DNA from: Hypericum androsaemum
Lineage: Eukaryota > Streptophyta > Magnoliopsida > Malpighiales > Hypericaceae
DNA length: 64,000 nucleotides
Direction of reading: 5' to 3'
NCBI GenBank assembly: GCA_963995505.1
Contig: OZ023190.1
Coordinates: forward strand, 10,224,162 to 10,288,161
How positions within the stretch are numbered: position 1 is the stretch's first letter; every line of letters starts with the position of its first letter. Below are positions 11,161 through 21,990 of this stretch, in pieces. A program made the translations under genes and the position numbers. The notes below the pieces were generated by a model, which saw only the letters and a program-made list of their open reading frames with translations, made no database searches and was not told the DNA's origin.

Positions 11161-12347
11161 CCCTTGACATCTTCAGTTCTAATCAGAACAACCAGTGCCA
11201 TCGGCAGCAAGAGCGCATTGTGCTTAGTGAATATTTTTGAGTTTGTTTCATAGTATTAGGGCCTGCATCGCAGATTTGTTTGGTATCTTTTCCACCTGAA
11301 ATTCGGACACTACTGTGTCTCGATTAATCTAGGGTTTAAAGCCAGATGGGATTAGTTGGTTTCCGTGGTTTGCAAGTAAATACGTAGTCATTAAGCTAAT
11401 GCTAGATCCTCAAACTGTTCAATGTCGTCGTTATCTTAACAGTACATGGAGAATGAAGGATTACTTATTATTAGATTAGACAAAGGAAAGTGAACCAAAA
11501 TGCTAAATTGAAGGAACCAAGACTGAATCTCCATCCTTGTCTGGTGCTCTTTAAGACCAACTCTTTGGTGTAAGAAAGAAAGAAAAAAAAGAGAGTAAGA
11601 TCAAATGATTACATGGGTTATTTAATTACAATATTTAAAGATTCTATTGTCTTTGGTTGTCATCTGAAGCAGATCAAATGATACAGAGCGGACTGTTGAA
11701 TTCGTGGACCGGACCGATAGAAAGAAGCTAATATGGGCTTTTTGGAGTACGTCAATTTTGGTCGGGCCGATAGAAAGTAGCTAATATGGGCTTTTTGGAG
11801 TACGTCAATTTTAGTGGGTCTATAAGTCATAACTTTTGACTCGAATGAATTATAATATAGACCCATATCAAATCGATAAAAATTCAGCCATCTACATCAA
11901 TTTATTTAGATTACCCATAATAACCCCAATTTTCGGGCATCAAATCTACTCAAGGAAGTTTCCTGCATCATCTAAAGATAGGCTCTTTATGATTTGTGAG
12001 TTGGAACTTTACTGTAAATTTGTCGCTTCAAAGTGGATGAATTTTCTGCACCATCTAAAATTTCACTAGCCGGTGGCATAGTGGACAGATTAGTAATTTT
12101 TGTTCTTCTTTCAAACTGTATGACCCAATTACGCAAAATTAGGCCAATACCGGTTGTCATACAAATGCTTATGGTGTACCCACAAATCAAGTTTTTATGA
12201 CATTTTGGTGCTAAAATGTAAGGAAGTGTGAATACTAATTTAAGCGTGTCCACAAATGAGTTGGGTGAGACTTTGAAAGATGAAAAAAAAATTTAACTGT
12301 TATATTTCCGATATTTTATTGGTGGCTGTTGCAATAAAAACCCCTTG
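11161..12347. other. 3' UTR and AT-rich spacer
   Basis: About 300 bp after the FRIGIDA-like stop is likely 3' UTR. The rest is AT-rich. The only structure I see is a two-copy tandem repeat at 11712-11813. No coding region is supported. Confidence 0.5.
11712..11813. repeat. Two-copy tandem repeat, period 53 bp
   Basis: A unit containing CCGATAGAAAG, CTAATATGGGC and GGAGTACGTCAATTTT occurs twice with few changes (copies start near 11712 and 11765). Confidence 0.85.
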
Positions 12348-12353
12348 AAAAAA
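12348..12353 (-). terminator. RNA polymerase III terminator of tRNA-Pro
   Basis: Six T residues on the minus strand directly follow the tRNA discriminator base. This is the normal Pol III stop signal. Confidence 0.85.
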
Positions 12354-12425
12354 GGGGCATTCCGAGAATTGAACTCGGGACCTCTCGCACCCTAAGCGAG
12401 AATCATACCACTAGACCAAATGCCC
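12354..12425 (-). tRNA. trnP-AGG: tRNA-Pro (anticodon AGG)
   Basis: The 72-nt minus-strand sequence folds as a full cloverleaf. The 7-bp acceptor stem is GGGCATT/AATGCCC with discriminator C. The D arm is GGTCTAGTGGTATGATT, with internal A-box character. The anticodon stem CTCGC/GCGAG closes the loop TTAGGGT with AGG at positions 34-36, and the T arm is TCCCGAGTTCAATTCTCGG (B box). CCA is not encoded, as expected for a nuclear gene. AGG is read as inosine-GG and decodes Pro CCN. A T6 terminator follows. The single T-loop change GTTCAAT for the usual GTTCGAT is tolerated. Confidence 0.95.
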
Positions 12426-12485
12426 ACTTACTGTTCAAAATATTATGTTTTCATATATAATCTTTAATTCCATAATACCGCTCAA

Positions 12486-12533
12486 ATCCCACATCGCTTG
12501 CACGGACCATGGCTCAAACTAGACCCTATAAAG
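12486..12533 (+). promoter_or_regulatory. Plant snRNA promoter: upstream sequence element plus TATA box
   Basis: ATCCCACATCG at 12486-12496 is an exact match to the plant snRNA upstream sequence element (RTCCCACATCG). TATAAAG lies at 12527-12533, 30 bp after the element ends. That longer spacing is typical of Pol II-type plant snRNA genes; Pol III types (U6, U3) are about 10 bp closer. The TATA lies 32 bp before the U2-like start at 12559. Confidence 0.8.
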
Positions 12534-12558
12534 AGGAATTGAGCCCAACTGTTCACTC

Positions 12559-12729
12559 ATACAATTCCCGATCTTTTGACTAAGATCGAGTGTGTATTAG
12601 GAAGTTTCCTTAAATTAAGTATTCACACTTTCTATGATCTTCTTCGTGAAGCTTCAATTTGCTTCGTTTCAGGAAATTGAATTTCAGGAAAGAGATACTA
12701 GAAGTTAAAAGGGAGTTGAACAAAAGGTG
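12559..12729 (+). ncRNA. U2 snRNA-like transcript, diverged or pseudogene
   Basis: The first 35 nt align without gaps to the 5' end of plant U2 snRNA (start ATAC, then CTTTTGACTAAGATCGAG against CTTTTGGCTAAGATCAAG), about 28 of 35 identical. After that it departs. The branch-site pairing motif GTAGTA is absent (GTGTGTATTAGG instead), and I see no U2 stem-loop II or Sm site. New base pairing is possible (CGATCTT/AAGATCG; AGTGTG/CACACT around AGGAA/TTCCT). With a perfect snRNA promoter and a 3' box it could be transcribed but not act as U2. The 3' end is inferred from the 3' box. Confidence 0.55.
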
Positions 12730-12745
12730 CAGCAAGTAAGTTGAA
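12730..12745 (+). terminator. Possible plant snRNA 3' box
   Basis: CA, seven bases, then AGTTGAA (12739-12745) fits the plant snRNA 3'-end signal CA(N)3-10AGTNNAA, about 170 bp after the inferred start. The motif is short. Two more AGTTNAA strings lie just upstream, so chance is possible. Confidence 0.4.
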
Positions 12746-12849
12746 TCAAAGGCGGGGAACTAAACTTCACAAAAGCAAATCTTGGTTATAGGAGATTAAT
12801 TTTTTTTTTTGTTAATATCTACCACCAGATTGATAACAAGAAGTCAACA

Positions 12850-15154
12850 AGACATAAATGAGAGGAGACTACAAGATGAAGGGGAAAAGCAAAGACCAAA
12901 CCAGATTGTTTCCGCTTTAGTGTCATGTGTGTATCAAATGCATGCCTAAGAAAGATGATGTGCTTATTGTGAAACCAAAGAGATGATGTAAAATCACTTA
13001 AACTTTATTGATAAAGTATCAGAGTATATACACTAGAGAGTCTTGAGGTATTTACAGCTAATCTTCTAACCTAATCTGCTGTCAATGCATTAACTGCATC
13101 AGTTAAAGTGGCAACACCTGCTTAGCAACGGATAGATCAGCGATAAATGCTAACCATCATCTTCCTAACAAACAACTAATCACCACAATTACATTAGGAC
13201 ATTCTAACATGAGTGATCAGCAGATGTCATGACTAAATGCATCAATTAAGGCATAACTCCTTGAGGTTAAACATGATGCACCAGCTTCTTCGTAAATTGC
13301 AGGGTTCATCCACAAGTACAGCTGAGTTCCAATTCTTGCGGACCTGCACAAGAGCACAACAACCTCGATTATTCTTTTGATAACTCAACAAATGATATTG
13401 CAAATATGAGAGGAGATGTTTCGGGATGTACCATAAAGAATAAACCGTACCCACGCGACTGTAGCAAGATGACTATATTGTCTTGAATTGCAACTTCTCG
13501 AGTCGAAATTTTGTGAAAATAGCATGCAGTAAACCGGAATCTAGTGTCAACGTAGAGTTATCACTTCAGAGCATCAAGACTATCATTGAATAGACGCCTT
13601 ATTTGGGAGATGGTCTTTGCATCTTTCTCATCATCAAGCACTTGATACGCGAAAAAGCTCTTCTATGTCCCCGCCTGGAGCCTCACGTATTCCAGATTTG
13701 GAAATCTTTAAGGAGGTTTATTAGGAGAAGTTGCAGACTTCCCCGTGGAAGGTATGAAGATCAAGAACTTCCAGTTTCGGTGAGATTATATCGGGGAGCT
13801 CTCTTTACATTATCTTCAGGATGTCCCTAATATGATCTCCCTTTCTGAATATAAGATGATCTTCTTTGGAAACCATATATTTGCAGTGCATAAGTGGAGG
13901 AGATCCTCACTTGGTTGATGCTGCAAACAAGATCAACACTAGTATGATCTCCCTTTCTGTTTCAATCATACCAAGACTTGTAGATCATCATCTATATGTT
14001 CATTGCACTTTTTTGCCTCAAGTATGTATTTGGAGCTTGTTTTGCTTCTTCCTTGCCTGCCCGTCTCAGCGGCTCGGACTTGCTTCAAATAGTCCAGGCG
14101 CACGAGAGACCCTTCTCATTCTATATGCTTCCATCTTTGGAGTATTTGGCTGATACGTAATGAGGCAATTTTGCAGCTCAAGCAACCAGATTGGATGCAG
14201 AATGTCCATCAGATCTTCTTGAGTATGGGGGAATAGATCAGACGAGTTGAAATTTCTGATTCTTTTTGGATTCAAAACATTATTGTGGCTTCTATACTTT
14301 CCTAATGCTGGCACTTCTGTTGTATGTAGATCTTACCAACAAAGAAAACATCCATAATAAACAGATATCAGAAGAAATGAGATCAATGCAACCCTTCAAG
14401 TAATTGAAAAAAATTAAGTACAGAAGCACACACAGCGGAGAATTTTTCACACTTACAAACAGAAATTCATCGTGTCACACTAGCAACAACAATAGGCCAA
14501 GGGTCTCGTAAGAGCAATTCACTTACACTTATAAACAAGCACACCACACTTGCAACTGATAATCTCAACTATAATACAAAGCCAAAAGATAACAACAAGC
14601 TGAGTCCTTGGGAGGACTCCTAATACAGCAACACCATAAGAAAAGTCGAGAGTAGATGGAGTGTAGAAGAAGAGTCGTTCCTTGTTGCAGATCAACCAAG
14701 CAACAAGCAGGGTTCGTGAAATTTGGAGAGGAAGGTAAGCAACACTCTTGTTTGCTGCCAAATGAAACCAAGCTGAGAACTGCAACTGCCCCGGAAAGAT
14801 CAATCTTCATTAACTATGGAATCTTTTTTACCCTGCCCCTGCTAAGAGTAAATGTTCAAGTTAATGGAAGCAGCGAACCAGATACAGATCTAAAATGAAT
14901 CAAGGTGATCAAATTAATATCTGAGAAACGAGGAATCGAATGAATGCATTAGCATAAGGAAAAGACAAGCAAGCAAGTCCTCTAACTTCATCACCTGGAG
15001 AAAACAATTAAGGTGCAAATAAACGGTGGATATAGTATTAACTGCTAAAATTTCATATCATTGTTTCTCTAACAATCAATCATACTGGAGTGCAGGATTG
15101 TGCTTGCTAGCCTACATTTTATGAGATAGGCGAGCAAGTTTGAAAATGCAACAA
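12850..15154. other. Non-coding part of duplicated unit A
   Basis: This matches 31140-31200 and 32850-34683 in unit B, with indels. For example, the stretch ending in the CAACGTAGAGTTATC sequence near 13550 recurs near 33000. Unit B has about 1.7 kb more, including the CC-only ORF. Small ORFs at 14519-14810 are kept in both copies because the DNA is nearly identical. They may represent the 3' UTR or a 3' exon of the NLR transcript. No gene is called. Confidence 0.6.
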
Positions 15155-18100
15155 TCATTGTTTGAATAATAAATGATTTGTGCAATCAACACATACCCTC
15201 TCGGTGTGCAACTGGCGTATGGTGGAATTGAGGTCACCCTTCCAGTAATTCCGATATCGATAGCGAATTCCCACCTTTACTGCTTTCAACCTGGGTGCAC
15301 TCAAGTGCCCTGGAGAGAAGAACTCCATCCGGGAGCAGTCCTTCACGACTAGTTCTATCAACAAAGGGAACTCGAGAGTGTAGTTCTTGGAGCAGAAGCT
15401 TCTGACACATTCCAAATCAATGAGTTTGAGGCTTTCTAGTTTGTCTAAACTTATCTGCTCAGTTTCGGATTCATTAGCAGCCGATACAATTTCCACCAAC
15501 ATATTGCAACTACGTAGTTCCATTTCTCTGAGTTGTTTCAGACTTGCTGCAGTCGAGCATGTAAGCAAGCTTGCCAAGTTTTCACAATGCCCCACGGACA
15601 AAGTTGTCAAATTTTCGAAAGATGCGGATGGCGGTGCCAAATATGTCAATCTCTTGCAAGACCATACTGTCAAGGACTTCAGATCTTGGAGAACAAAATG
15701 CAACTGGGATTGCGGATTCCAGATATGCTTCAAAGCAGGAAGAGAATGAAGGTATAGATGATTTATTCTGGAGATAGTCTTTGCATCTTTCTGCTCAATT
15801 ATTTCACCGTTGCCGCCATCTTCATCATCATTAATCTCATCGGCAACAAATATTTCTTCTATTTCTTCACAATATGTTACTTCAATCTTTTCCAATCCCG
15901 AAGGACATTTAGCAAAGGGGAAGGGAAATAAGGCTCTCAGTCCATCACAACTAGATATTTTTATCTTCTTCAGCTTGTTGAATGACTCCCTTTTAAGTGG
16001 ACCGTTGCAAATTTGTTCGAGATGTGGTGAGCTCTCCACAACCAATGCCTCCAACCTTGGGAAGACCGTGCAAGGACTCCTTCCAACCGTGTTGACAAGG
16101 TACCGAATTTGATCACAATTTTGCAACTTGAGATTCTTCAAGTGACAAAAACCTTCCCAATCCAACTGGAGAATATCAACATCTGTGCCACCTATTGAAT
16201 CTACATAAAGATCCTCAGTTTTCTTCAACAACACACTGACTTTTTTCATGGCCTGAATGCTTGCATTGAGCTTCAGCTTCAAAGTTCTCGAGATTCCCCT
16301 CTTTCTTGACCTGTCCCACCCCCAGCCATCTCCAATGATTATGAAGAATCTCTCCAACTTGTTGGAGAACAAGTCATCTGGTAACATCTCCAGATCAGTG
16401 AATACTATGTCTAGAGTATTCAACTTCTTCAGACTCTTTAATTCAGCCAAGTCAGCGTTAAGTGTTTGGCCATCGTCATCTTTTAAGCCCCATCCAGTGA
16501 AGCTGTCTCCCATATACAGTTCCTCTAATTGAGTCAAGCATGATAGGACATTTGGTGGAATGACCTTAATTTCTCCAGATTCTCTCAAGTCCAGAAGTTG
16601 GAGACGAGTCAACTTCGCCATCTCTTTCGGGAAATGAGTAATTTTGCAACTTTCAAGGCATAGGGCTTGTAAATTCTTCAGCTCTCCCATCATACTTATG
16701 TCTTCTAGTATGCAGCGGGTTAAATACAATGTTCGAAGGCTTGAAAGTGACTGTAGGGAGGAAGGCAATGGTGACAGGTTCATGTCAGTAAGATGAAAGA
16801 CTCTGAGTTCTTTCGTTGTTAAGAAAAAATTGTTTGGAATTCTGAATGGGGAACTTCTATTCCACAATGAGAAACAGATAAGATTTGGGCAATTGGGTTC
16901 TGCAGGAAGGTCTGGTATGTTACAGAATGGCAAGAAAATGGAGGTGTAGTTTTGGAGATGATTCAGTGCCGGCCATTCCTCCAGTCGAGATCCATGTGCT
17001 AAGATGAGGTATTCATCATTCTTGGATAACATAGAAAAAGCAAAACTATAAACTACATCATGCATGTAGAATACGTCAAATGATTCACCTTCTAGCAACA
17101 ATGAAGCACTTTTGATGCCATTGATCACTTTGAGCAGTCTATTCCTTGTTCCTTCCAGTGTTCTACATTGCCCAAACAAGCCCCATCCCATACAATGGGG
17201 CAACAAGAATCGGATATTGATGTTGATGGGTGAAAATTGCGCACACAACAGGAACAAGAACCTGGCATCTTCTTCCAAGGAGTTGTAACTCAGTTCCAAG
17301 GCTGCATAAGCTTTGGCATTGATGTCTTGATTGTCAAACGTTTTTAGCCTCTCCAATGCATCCTTCCACTCGTACAACTCTCTTTTCTTCAATGCAGCTG
17401 CAACAGGCAAAATTAGGATAGGTAGACCGGCACACCTTCTCACGATTTGAGCAGCAACTTCCTTCATTTCTAGGTCTTCTACAACACCAACAGTCTTATA
17501 GAAAAGATCCCTCGCCTCTGCATCAGCCAAAGCATCTAGGCGGAAACAGCTCTGTGTGCCCATTTCGTGAAGCACTTTTTCATTTCTAGTGGTGACCAAT
17601 ATTTTGCAAGTACTCTGGCCACCACCAGTCATGATTCCTGCATCGGCAAGTTCAATATTCTTCCACACATCGTCGAGGATTAGAAGTAGGCTCTTCTCTT
17701 GCTTGACTCGTTCATGTAAGCGAGATGCCCTGATCTCAAAGGACTCTGCCTCAAACTTGAGATCCAACCATTCTGCAAATTCTGACTGAATCATCCTCAG
17801 GTTTGGATTCTGACCCACGTGGATGATCACCACTGATTGGAAGATCCCCTCGGACTTGACTTGTTCAGCTATCTTCTTTGCCAATGTGGTCTTTCCAACA
17901 CCGCCTAAACCCCACACTCCGACCATGTTCACATTTTCATCCTTCAACGCCTTCAAAATGGACCCAAAAACAGCAACTCTGGATTTAAATGCCTCGTACC
18001 CTTTGACAGGAACCATTGTCTGTACCGGGACACGATACCCAACTTTGTCGAACTTCCCGCCTCCTGCAAGATTCTCAACGATCAGGGCCGCCATCTTTGC

Positions 18101-18448
18101 TCTCTTGCTGAACTTGTAGCGATTCTTGACATTAGGAAGCAATCCAAAACAGCTACTCCTTCTTGCCACATCATCCTCCTCAAGAATCTTCTCCACCTTG
18201 CCGATTTCCTCGTCCACGTTCGTCATCCATGTAAGGACATCATTTTCAATTTGTTCTTGCAGCCTCTTGGTGGCATCCTCCACCTGGTGCAACACCCTTT
18301 CCCTGGCATCTTTCAGTGCCTGCAGCTTCACTCTCAGGTCCTTGAGATTGCCATTGTAGTTCAGCACATGACGTATCTGCCGCCATATCCCATCTACTGC
18401 AGCAGTTGCTGCTGTTACAGCCACAGAGGTTCCAACATCGGCTGCCAT
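15155..18448 (-). CDS. CC-NBS-LRR disease-resistance protein, copy A
   Basis: 1097 residues from the ATG at 18448 (MAADVGTSVAV); an open extension upstream has no ATG. In order: coiled-coil domain (about 1-150), NB-ARC with P-loop GLGGVGKTT (about 180-188), kinase 2 LLLILDDVW (about 254-262), RNBS-B KILVTTRNE (about 282-290), GLPI (about 341) and MHDV (about 462-465), then an LRR region to the end. All nucleotide-binding motifs look intact. The family (At4g27190/RPS2-like) detects pathogen effectors inside the cell and triggers defence; the effector is unknown. A GTATGT right after QLHTER could be a splice donor, so the last 10 or so residues may be replaced by a downstream exon. Copy B lies 19.6 kb away. 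Confidence 0.9.
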   Translation of the reverse strand: MAADVGTSVAVTAATAAVDGIWRQIRHVLNYNGNLKDLRVKLQALKDARERVLHQVEDATKRLQEQIENDVLTWMTNVDEEIGKVEKILEEDDVARRSSCFGLLPNVKNRYKFSKRAKMAALIVENLAGGGKFDKVGYRVPVQTMVPVKGYEAFKSRVAVFGSILKALKDENVNMVGVWGLGGVGKTTLAKKIAEQVKSEGIFQSVVIIHVGQNPNLRMIQSEFAEWLDLKFEAESFEIRASRLHERVKQEKSLLLILDDVWKNIELADAGIMTGGGQSTCKILVTTRNEKVLHEMGTQSCFRLDALADAEARDLFYKTVGVVEDLEMKEVAAQIVRRCAGLPILILPVAAALKKRELYEWKDALERLKTFDNQDINAKAYAALELSYNSLEEDARFLFLLCAQFSPININIRFLLPHCMGWGLFGQCRTLEGTRNRLLKVINGIKSASLLLEGESFDVFYMHDVVYSFAFSMLSKNDEYLILAHGSRLEEWPALNHLQNYTSIFLPFCNIPDLPAEPNCPNLICFSLWNRSSPFRIPNNFFLTTKELRVFHLTDMNLSPLPSSLQSLSSLRTLYLTRCILEDISMMGELKNLQALCLESCKITHFPKEMAKLTRLQLLDLRESGEIKVIPPNVLSCLTQLEELYMGDSFTGWGLKDDDGQTLNADLAELKSLKKLNTLDIVFTDLEMLPDDLFSNKLERFFIIIGDGWGWDRSRKRGISRTLKLKLNASIQAMKKVSVLLKKTEDLYVDSIGGTDVDILQLDWEGFCHLKNLKLQNCDQIRYLVNTVGRSPCTVFPRLEALVVESSPHLEQICNGPLKRESFNKLKKIKISSCDGLRALFPFPFAKCPSGLEKIEVTYCEEIEEIFVADEINDDEDGGNGEIIEQKDAKTISRINHLYLHSLPALKHIWNPQSQLHFVLQDLKSLTVWSCKRLTYLAPPSASFENLTTLSVGHCENLASLLTCSTAASLKQLREMELRSCNMLVEIVSAANESETEQISLDKLESLKLIDLECVRSFCSKNYTLEFPLLIELVVKDCSRMEFFSPGHLSAPRLKAVKVGIRYRYRNYWKGDLNSTIRQLHTERVCVDCTNHLLFKQ

Positions 18449-20499
18449 TTCCAGTATGGTTTCCGATGCTCGTCTCTCACGGGTAATTTCTTTTGTTTGT
18501 TGGCTTTTTTTTGTTGAGGACACTTAAAGGGGACAAAAGATCATAAAGAAAGTAAAGAATAATTGAAGAAGAATGAGCAAGCAACAAGTAACACTAGTAT
18601 AAAAGCAACGCATTTCTACTTTTCTTAAGTGAGAGATAAAATGACAACCAGCACCATAAGATGCCTTCACTTTTGTTGAAGTGAAGCGAAGGTTTTTATG
18701 CATAAACTTAATTAATGTGAAACCATAATATTTAATGAACACATCATTAAATCAAAATAGTCATATTAAAGTATTTATCTCTTGTAGCGCAGTCCGTTCT
18801 TCGAGAAGTATGTCACAGGGTCGAGGGAGACTTGTCACTGGTCGTCCTCGCTCACGTACACGAAGCGGGTATCGGATTTCACCGCCTAAAAGCCTTGAGA
18901 GTCTCCTAGAGAAAAAGCTACGTCTCTTTTTCTCTGGTGTGTCTGTGTGTCTCTCTCTCCCAGTAAAAATTCATATTCCGTATTAATAGAGAATTTTGGG
19001 AGGAGAAAGAAGGTGGGAGAGTTATCACGTATAACAAACTCTCCTCATGAAAGCAGGAACAGCGAAAGGCACATTGTGGGAGGGAACCGAGTGGGACAAG
19101 AGGGAAAAAAAGCAAATATGGAATGACTCACTAGCAAGTAAAAAAGGCATTGTGGATACGATCAGGTGTGGTATTCAAACGGGCATCAATCTAGTAGTTC
19201 AAAGCCAAGAAAGGAGAGGCAATAGATTGTACTCGCCAACTCAATGCAATACAGCCAAATTGCTGGTAACAACAACAGATTCTCTTTAATCAATATCGAG
19301 GAGCAACAATTGCTTTACAAGTGATGAAGAAGATCGATATTCGTCGCTTAGTCTTCCATTAGCGAGAAAATATAACAGAGAGCCAAGTTTTCTGAAACTT
19401 TCTAATCATCTTCCGGACACGAATGAAATGGCAGAGAAAGCGGCAAAAGCTCTTAAGAGAGCATCATCTTTTTTATTTTATTTTTTCATATCCACCAAGA
19501 ATGTACCCTGCAAAGCTAGAGAAGTTGGTCGCATAAACTTTTTGTGTGTAATGCCACGCTAATTTTGATGTAGCTTTTGACAGACCAGGATGAAATTAAG
19601 ACAGAATTCCGAGGAACTATCAGAATCAGGCCCCAAGTCCATAGGCTCGAAGTTTCCATGTCTATCGATCCTCTCATGGTTGGAGAATTAAGATTTACTG
19701 TGTCAGGTAAACACCAACGTTGAGATTAGGCATCACGACGGTTCTTCTCATAAGCTCTCAACCGAAGAACTGGCCAATGGCAACACCTTGTATCAAGATT
19801 CGAATCCAATAAGGAGCCAGCTCACCCAGACTTTGTTATGATTGTCAAAAATGAAGATCTTGCTACAATATTATGAAAGAAACCCCCCCCCCCCCCCCCC
19901 CCACCCCCCCCCCCCCTGTCATATGCTTTTCTTTTTGCTACTCATATTATCAGCATCTTGTAGGGGAGACCTCCGGAAACAGCTTCAGCGTTTGCTCTCT
20001 TAAGGCTTTGCGTCACTATTCAACCGAGTGATGCTTGCTTTAAGTGATAACGACAATCAGTCATAAAAACCGCTTTAGCAAATAATTACTCTCAAGGAAC
20101 ATCTTTTCTTTTAGGCAAAGAAGATTTGAAGTACAGTAGAAACAAAAAATATCTTGCTGATCCCACCACGCGATTTCCACAATATTTGTACTTAGATTTT
20201 AGACAATGATGACAGATCATTTTCTTGCTTTAGTCATCATGTCCCACACCAGGAATTCCCTTTTGGCCTTGGTCCATATACAAGAAGCAGCATAATATAA
20301 AGCTAGACACAACCAACCAAATCCTTCCACTACTTTTATCTTCATTGGATGCTTTTTTTTAGGTTATCTTCATAGGATTCTAGCTGCTATAGCTTTATTT
20401 ATTCAGGACAGGAAATCACATTCTACCAAAAACAAATATCAGGTTTAGGAGCGAAACTTTCGCGGTTAGAGATTTTAACATCAATTTTGAAGCTGGACA
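18449..20499. other. 5' flank of NLR copy A and spacer
   Basis: The first about 200 bp match the 5' flank of copy B. About 370 bp near 18690-19055 and about 610 bp near 19150-19770 are absent from unit B, so they are insertions here or deletions there. The block also holds the poly-C tract (19883-19916). No gene is supported. Confidence 0.55.
19883..19916. repeat. Poly-C tract (C20-A-C13)
   Basis: Twenty C, one A, then thirteen C. The aligned site in unit B (near 38516) has only a short CCCCC run, so the tract expanded after duplication or is an assembly artefact. Confidence 0.97.
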
Positions 20500-21780
20500 G
20501 AATCATTATGAACCAGTACATGAGAAGTAAAACAAATCTCATTTGTTGTGGTATTCGTGAGACGCAGATTCATATGGAACCAAGAGAATCCCGCCAGTAA
20601 GAATGAAACCATGGAGAGGAACACGATAAGAGATGTATTTGAGTATTATACGATCCCAAAAACCACTATAAACAGAAAACTTGTCAATCAACTATGTTAA
20701 AGGCATAAGATACTGAAGTGTTGCTACAGAAGGATTGAGCTTCAGCGGTGCGGACTGAGCGGCACAACACGAGGAGCTAAACTATGAAAAGAATTGTCAA
20801 CACCATAGTAAACTGCAAATACAAAGACATCCCAACTTGAAGGCCGTGACCAATTATGCAACATGACATTCTCAAAACTGAAACACTTCAGAAATTCACC
20901 ATAGAAGAAAGGCAAAGAAGTATCAGGTATTTCTCTCTCCTAAACAGTTATTCTGGGATAACACAACATTAAGCCACAACCAAAACTGAAACACTTCAGA
21001 AATGCACCATACCAAGCACAAATGGTACTTATAATAAGCAGAGCTAATAGCCTCATAACGAGCATACCATCCACCCACAATGGTTACCAAACCTGCAACA
21101 GAGGGTTAGTGCGACCGCAGCAGAAAGAGCATTCTTTCTCAGTAAAGATGATATTTTCATAAAGATGGGCAGCAACATATGCAGAAACATTCTCAGGTTT
21201 CACAGTCCCGGGATCAGAAAAGCTCGTCAACAGAAACAAAACCACACGATGCCAACAGCCAACAAGCTCATGAATCAGCAGATGTGAGAGGAAAGAAGTT
21301 TGAGTGAACTTCTACAGGTCCAGAAAACCAAACTGACCAGGACCGAAAAGATCACCTTTGGTACATACATGTGAATCTCACTCTATAAGTAGCCAGGAAC
21401 GGAATGTACGAAAGGAGGACGATGCAGGGAAGTAATAAGTGCCCCCAATAATTCCCAAATACAAAATCTGCACCAAAACAAACCCAGATCAGATCAAGCA
21501 CCGTCTCTTCACTCAATGACTACTTCAACTCAAAGAAAGCTCAGAACTTGGATGTAACACAGCAATCCCATGATTTTTCTTCCTACTTTTCCTGTCCTAA
21601 AAAGTTGTCATCTTTAATAAAAACTAAGACAAAAGAAACTAATTTCCAAACCAGAGGGAAGAATGGGGAACAGAGACCTGCAAGAGAGGCTAGGGCGACC
21701 GCAGGAGAAACGCTCAACGGAAAGAACCACGTTCGTTCCTCTACCACCGAACACAAACCCAATGAACCGCCTGCACAATA
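20500..21780 (-). pseudogene. DHHC palmitoyltransferase (PAT17-like) pseudogene, copy A
   Basis: Scattered minus-strand exons match a plant DHHC protein S-acyltransferase. From the N side: [21 protein letters not shown] (21680-21778); LYLGIIGGTYYF...SVPGYL followed by a [23 protein letters not shown]; the catalytic region reading [19 protein letters not shown]; and the tail LTNTTTNE (about 20535-20580). Such enzymes attach palmitate to membrane proteins through the DHHC cysteine. Here DHHC is GNHC, there is an in-frame stop, and the exon between FLLW and VYYG is missing. It is clearly non-functional. Copy B and a shorter piece near 29880 are paralogous. Confidence 0.75.
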
Positions 21781-21990
21781 AACATCAAACAAACAGGAAA
21801 GCTACCACCACCGTCCTTCCATTTCTCCATCTCTTTTGTTTTGTTTTCACCCACCACCACAGAGCAGGGGAAGAGAGTTTAATTATACTTAGGTATTGGG
21901 AGGCTCCTAGATGTCGAAAATCTCAATAATAAATCGTTGCGTTGACCTTATTACAAGAACTAATCCTTACAACTTCATGTCGGTACAATG

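Noticed and set aside
12559..12729. A working U2 snRNA gene
   Set aside because: The branch-site pairing sequence and the later U2 stems and Sm site are not present; only the 5' end and promoter match.
14519..14810. Hydrophobic 81-94 aa ORFs conserved in both duplicated units
   Set aside because: Two overlapping frames are equally conserved because the DNA itself is nearly identical. No family match; possibly NLR 3' UTR.
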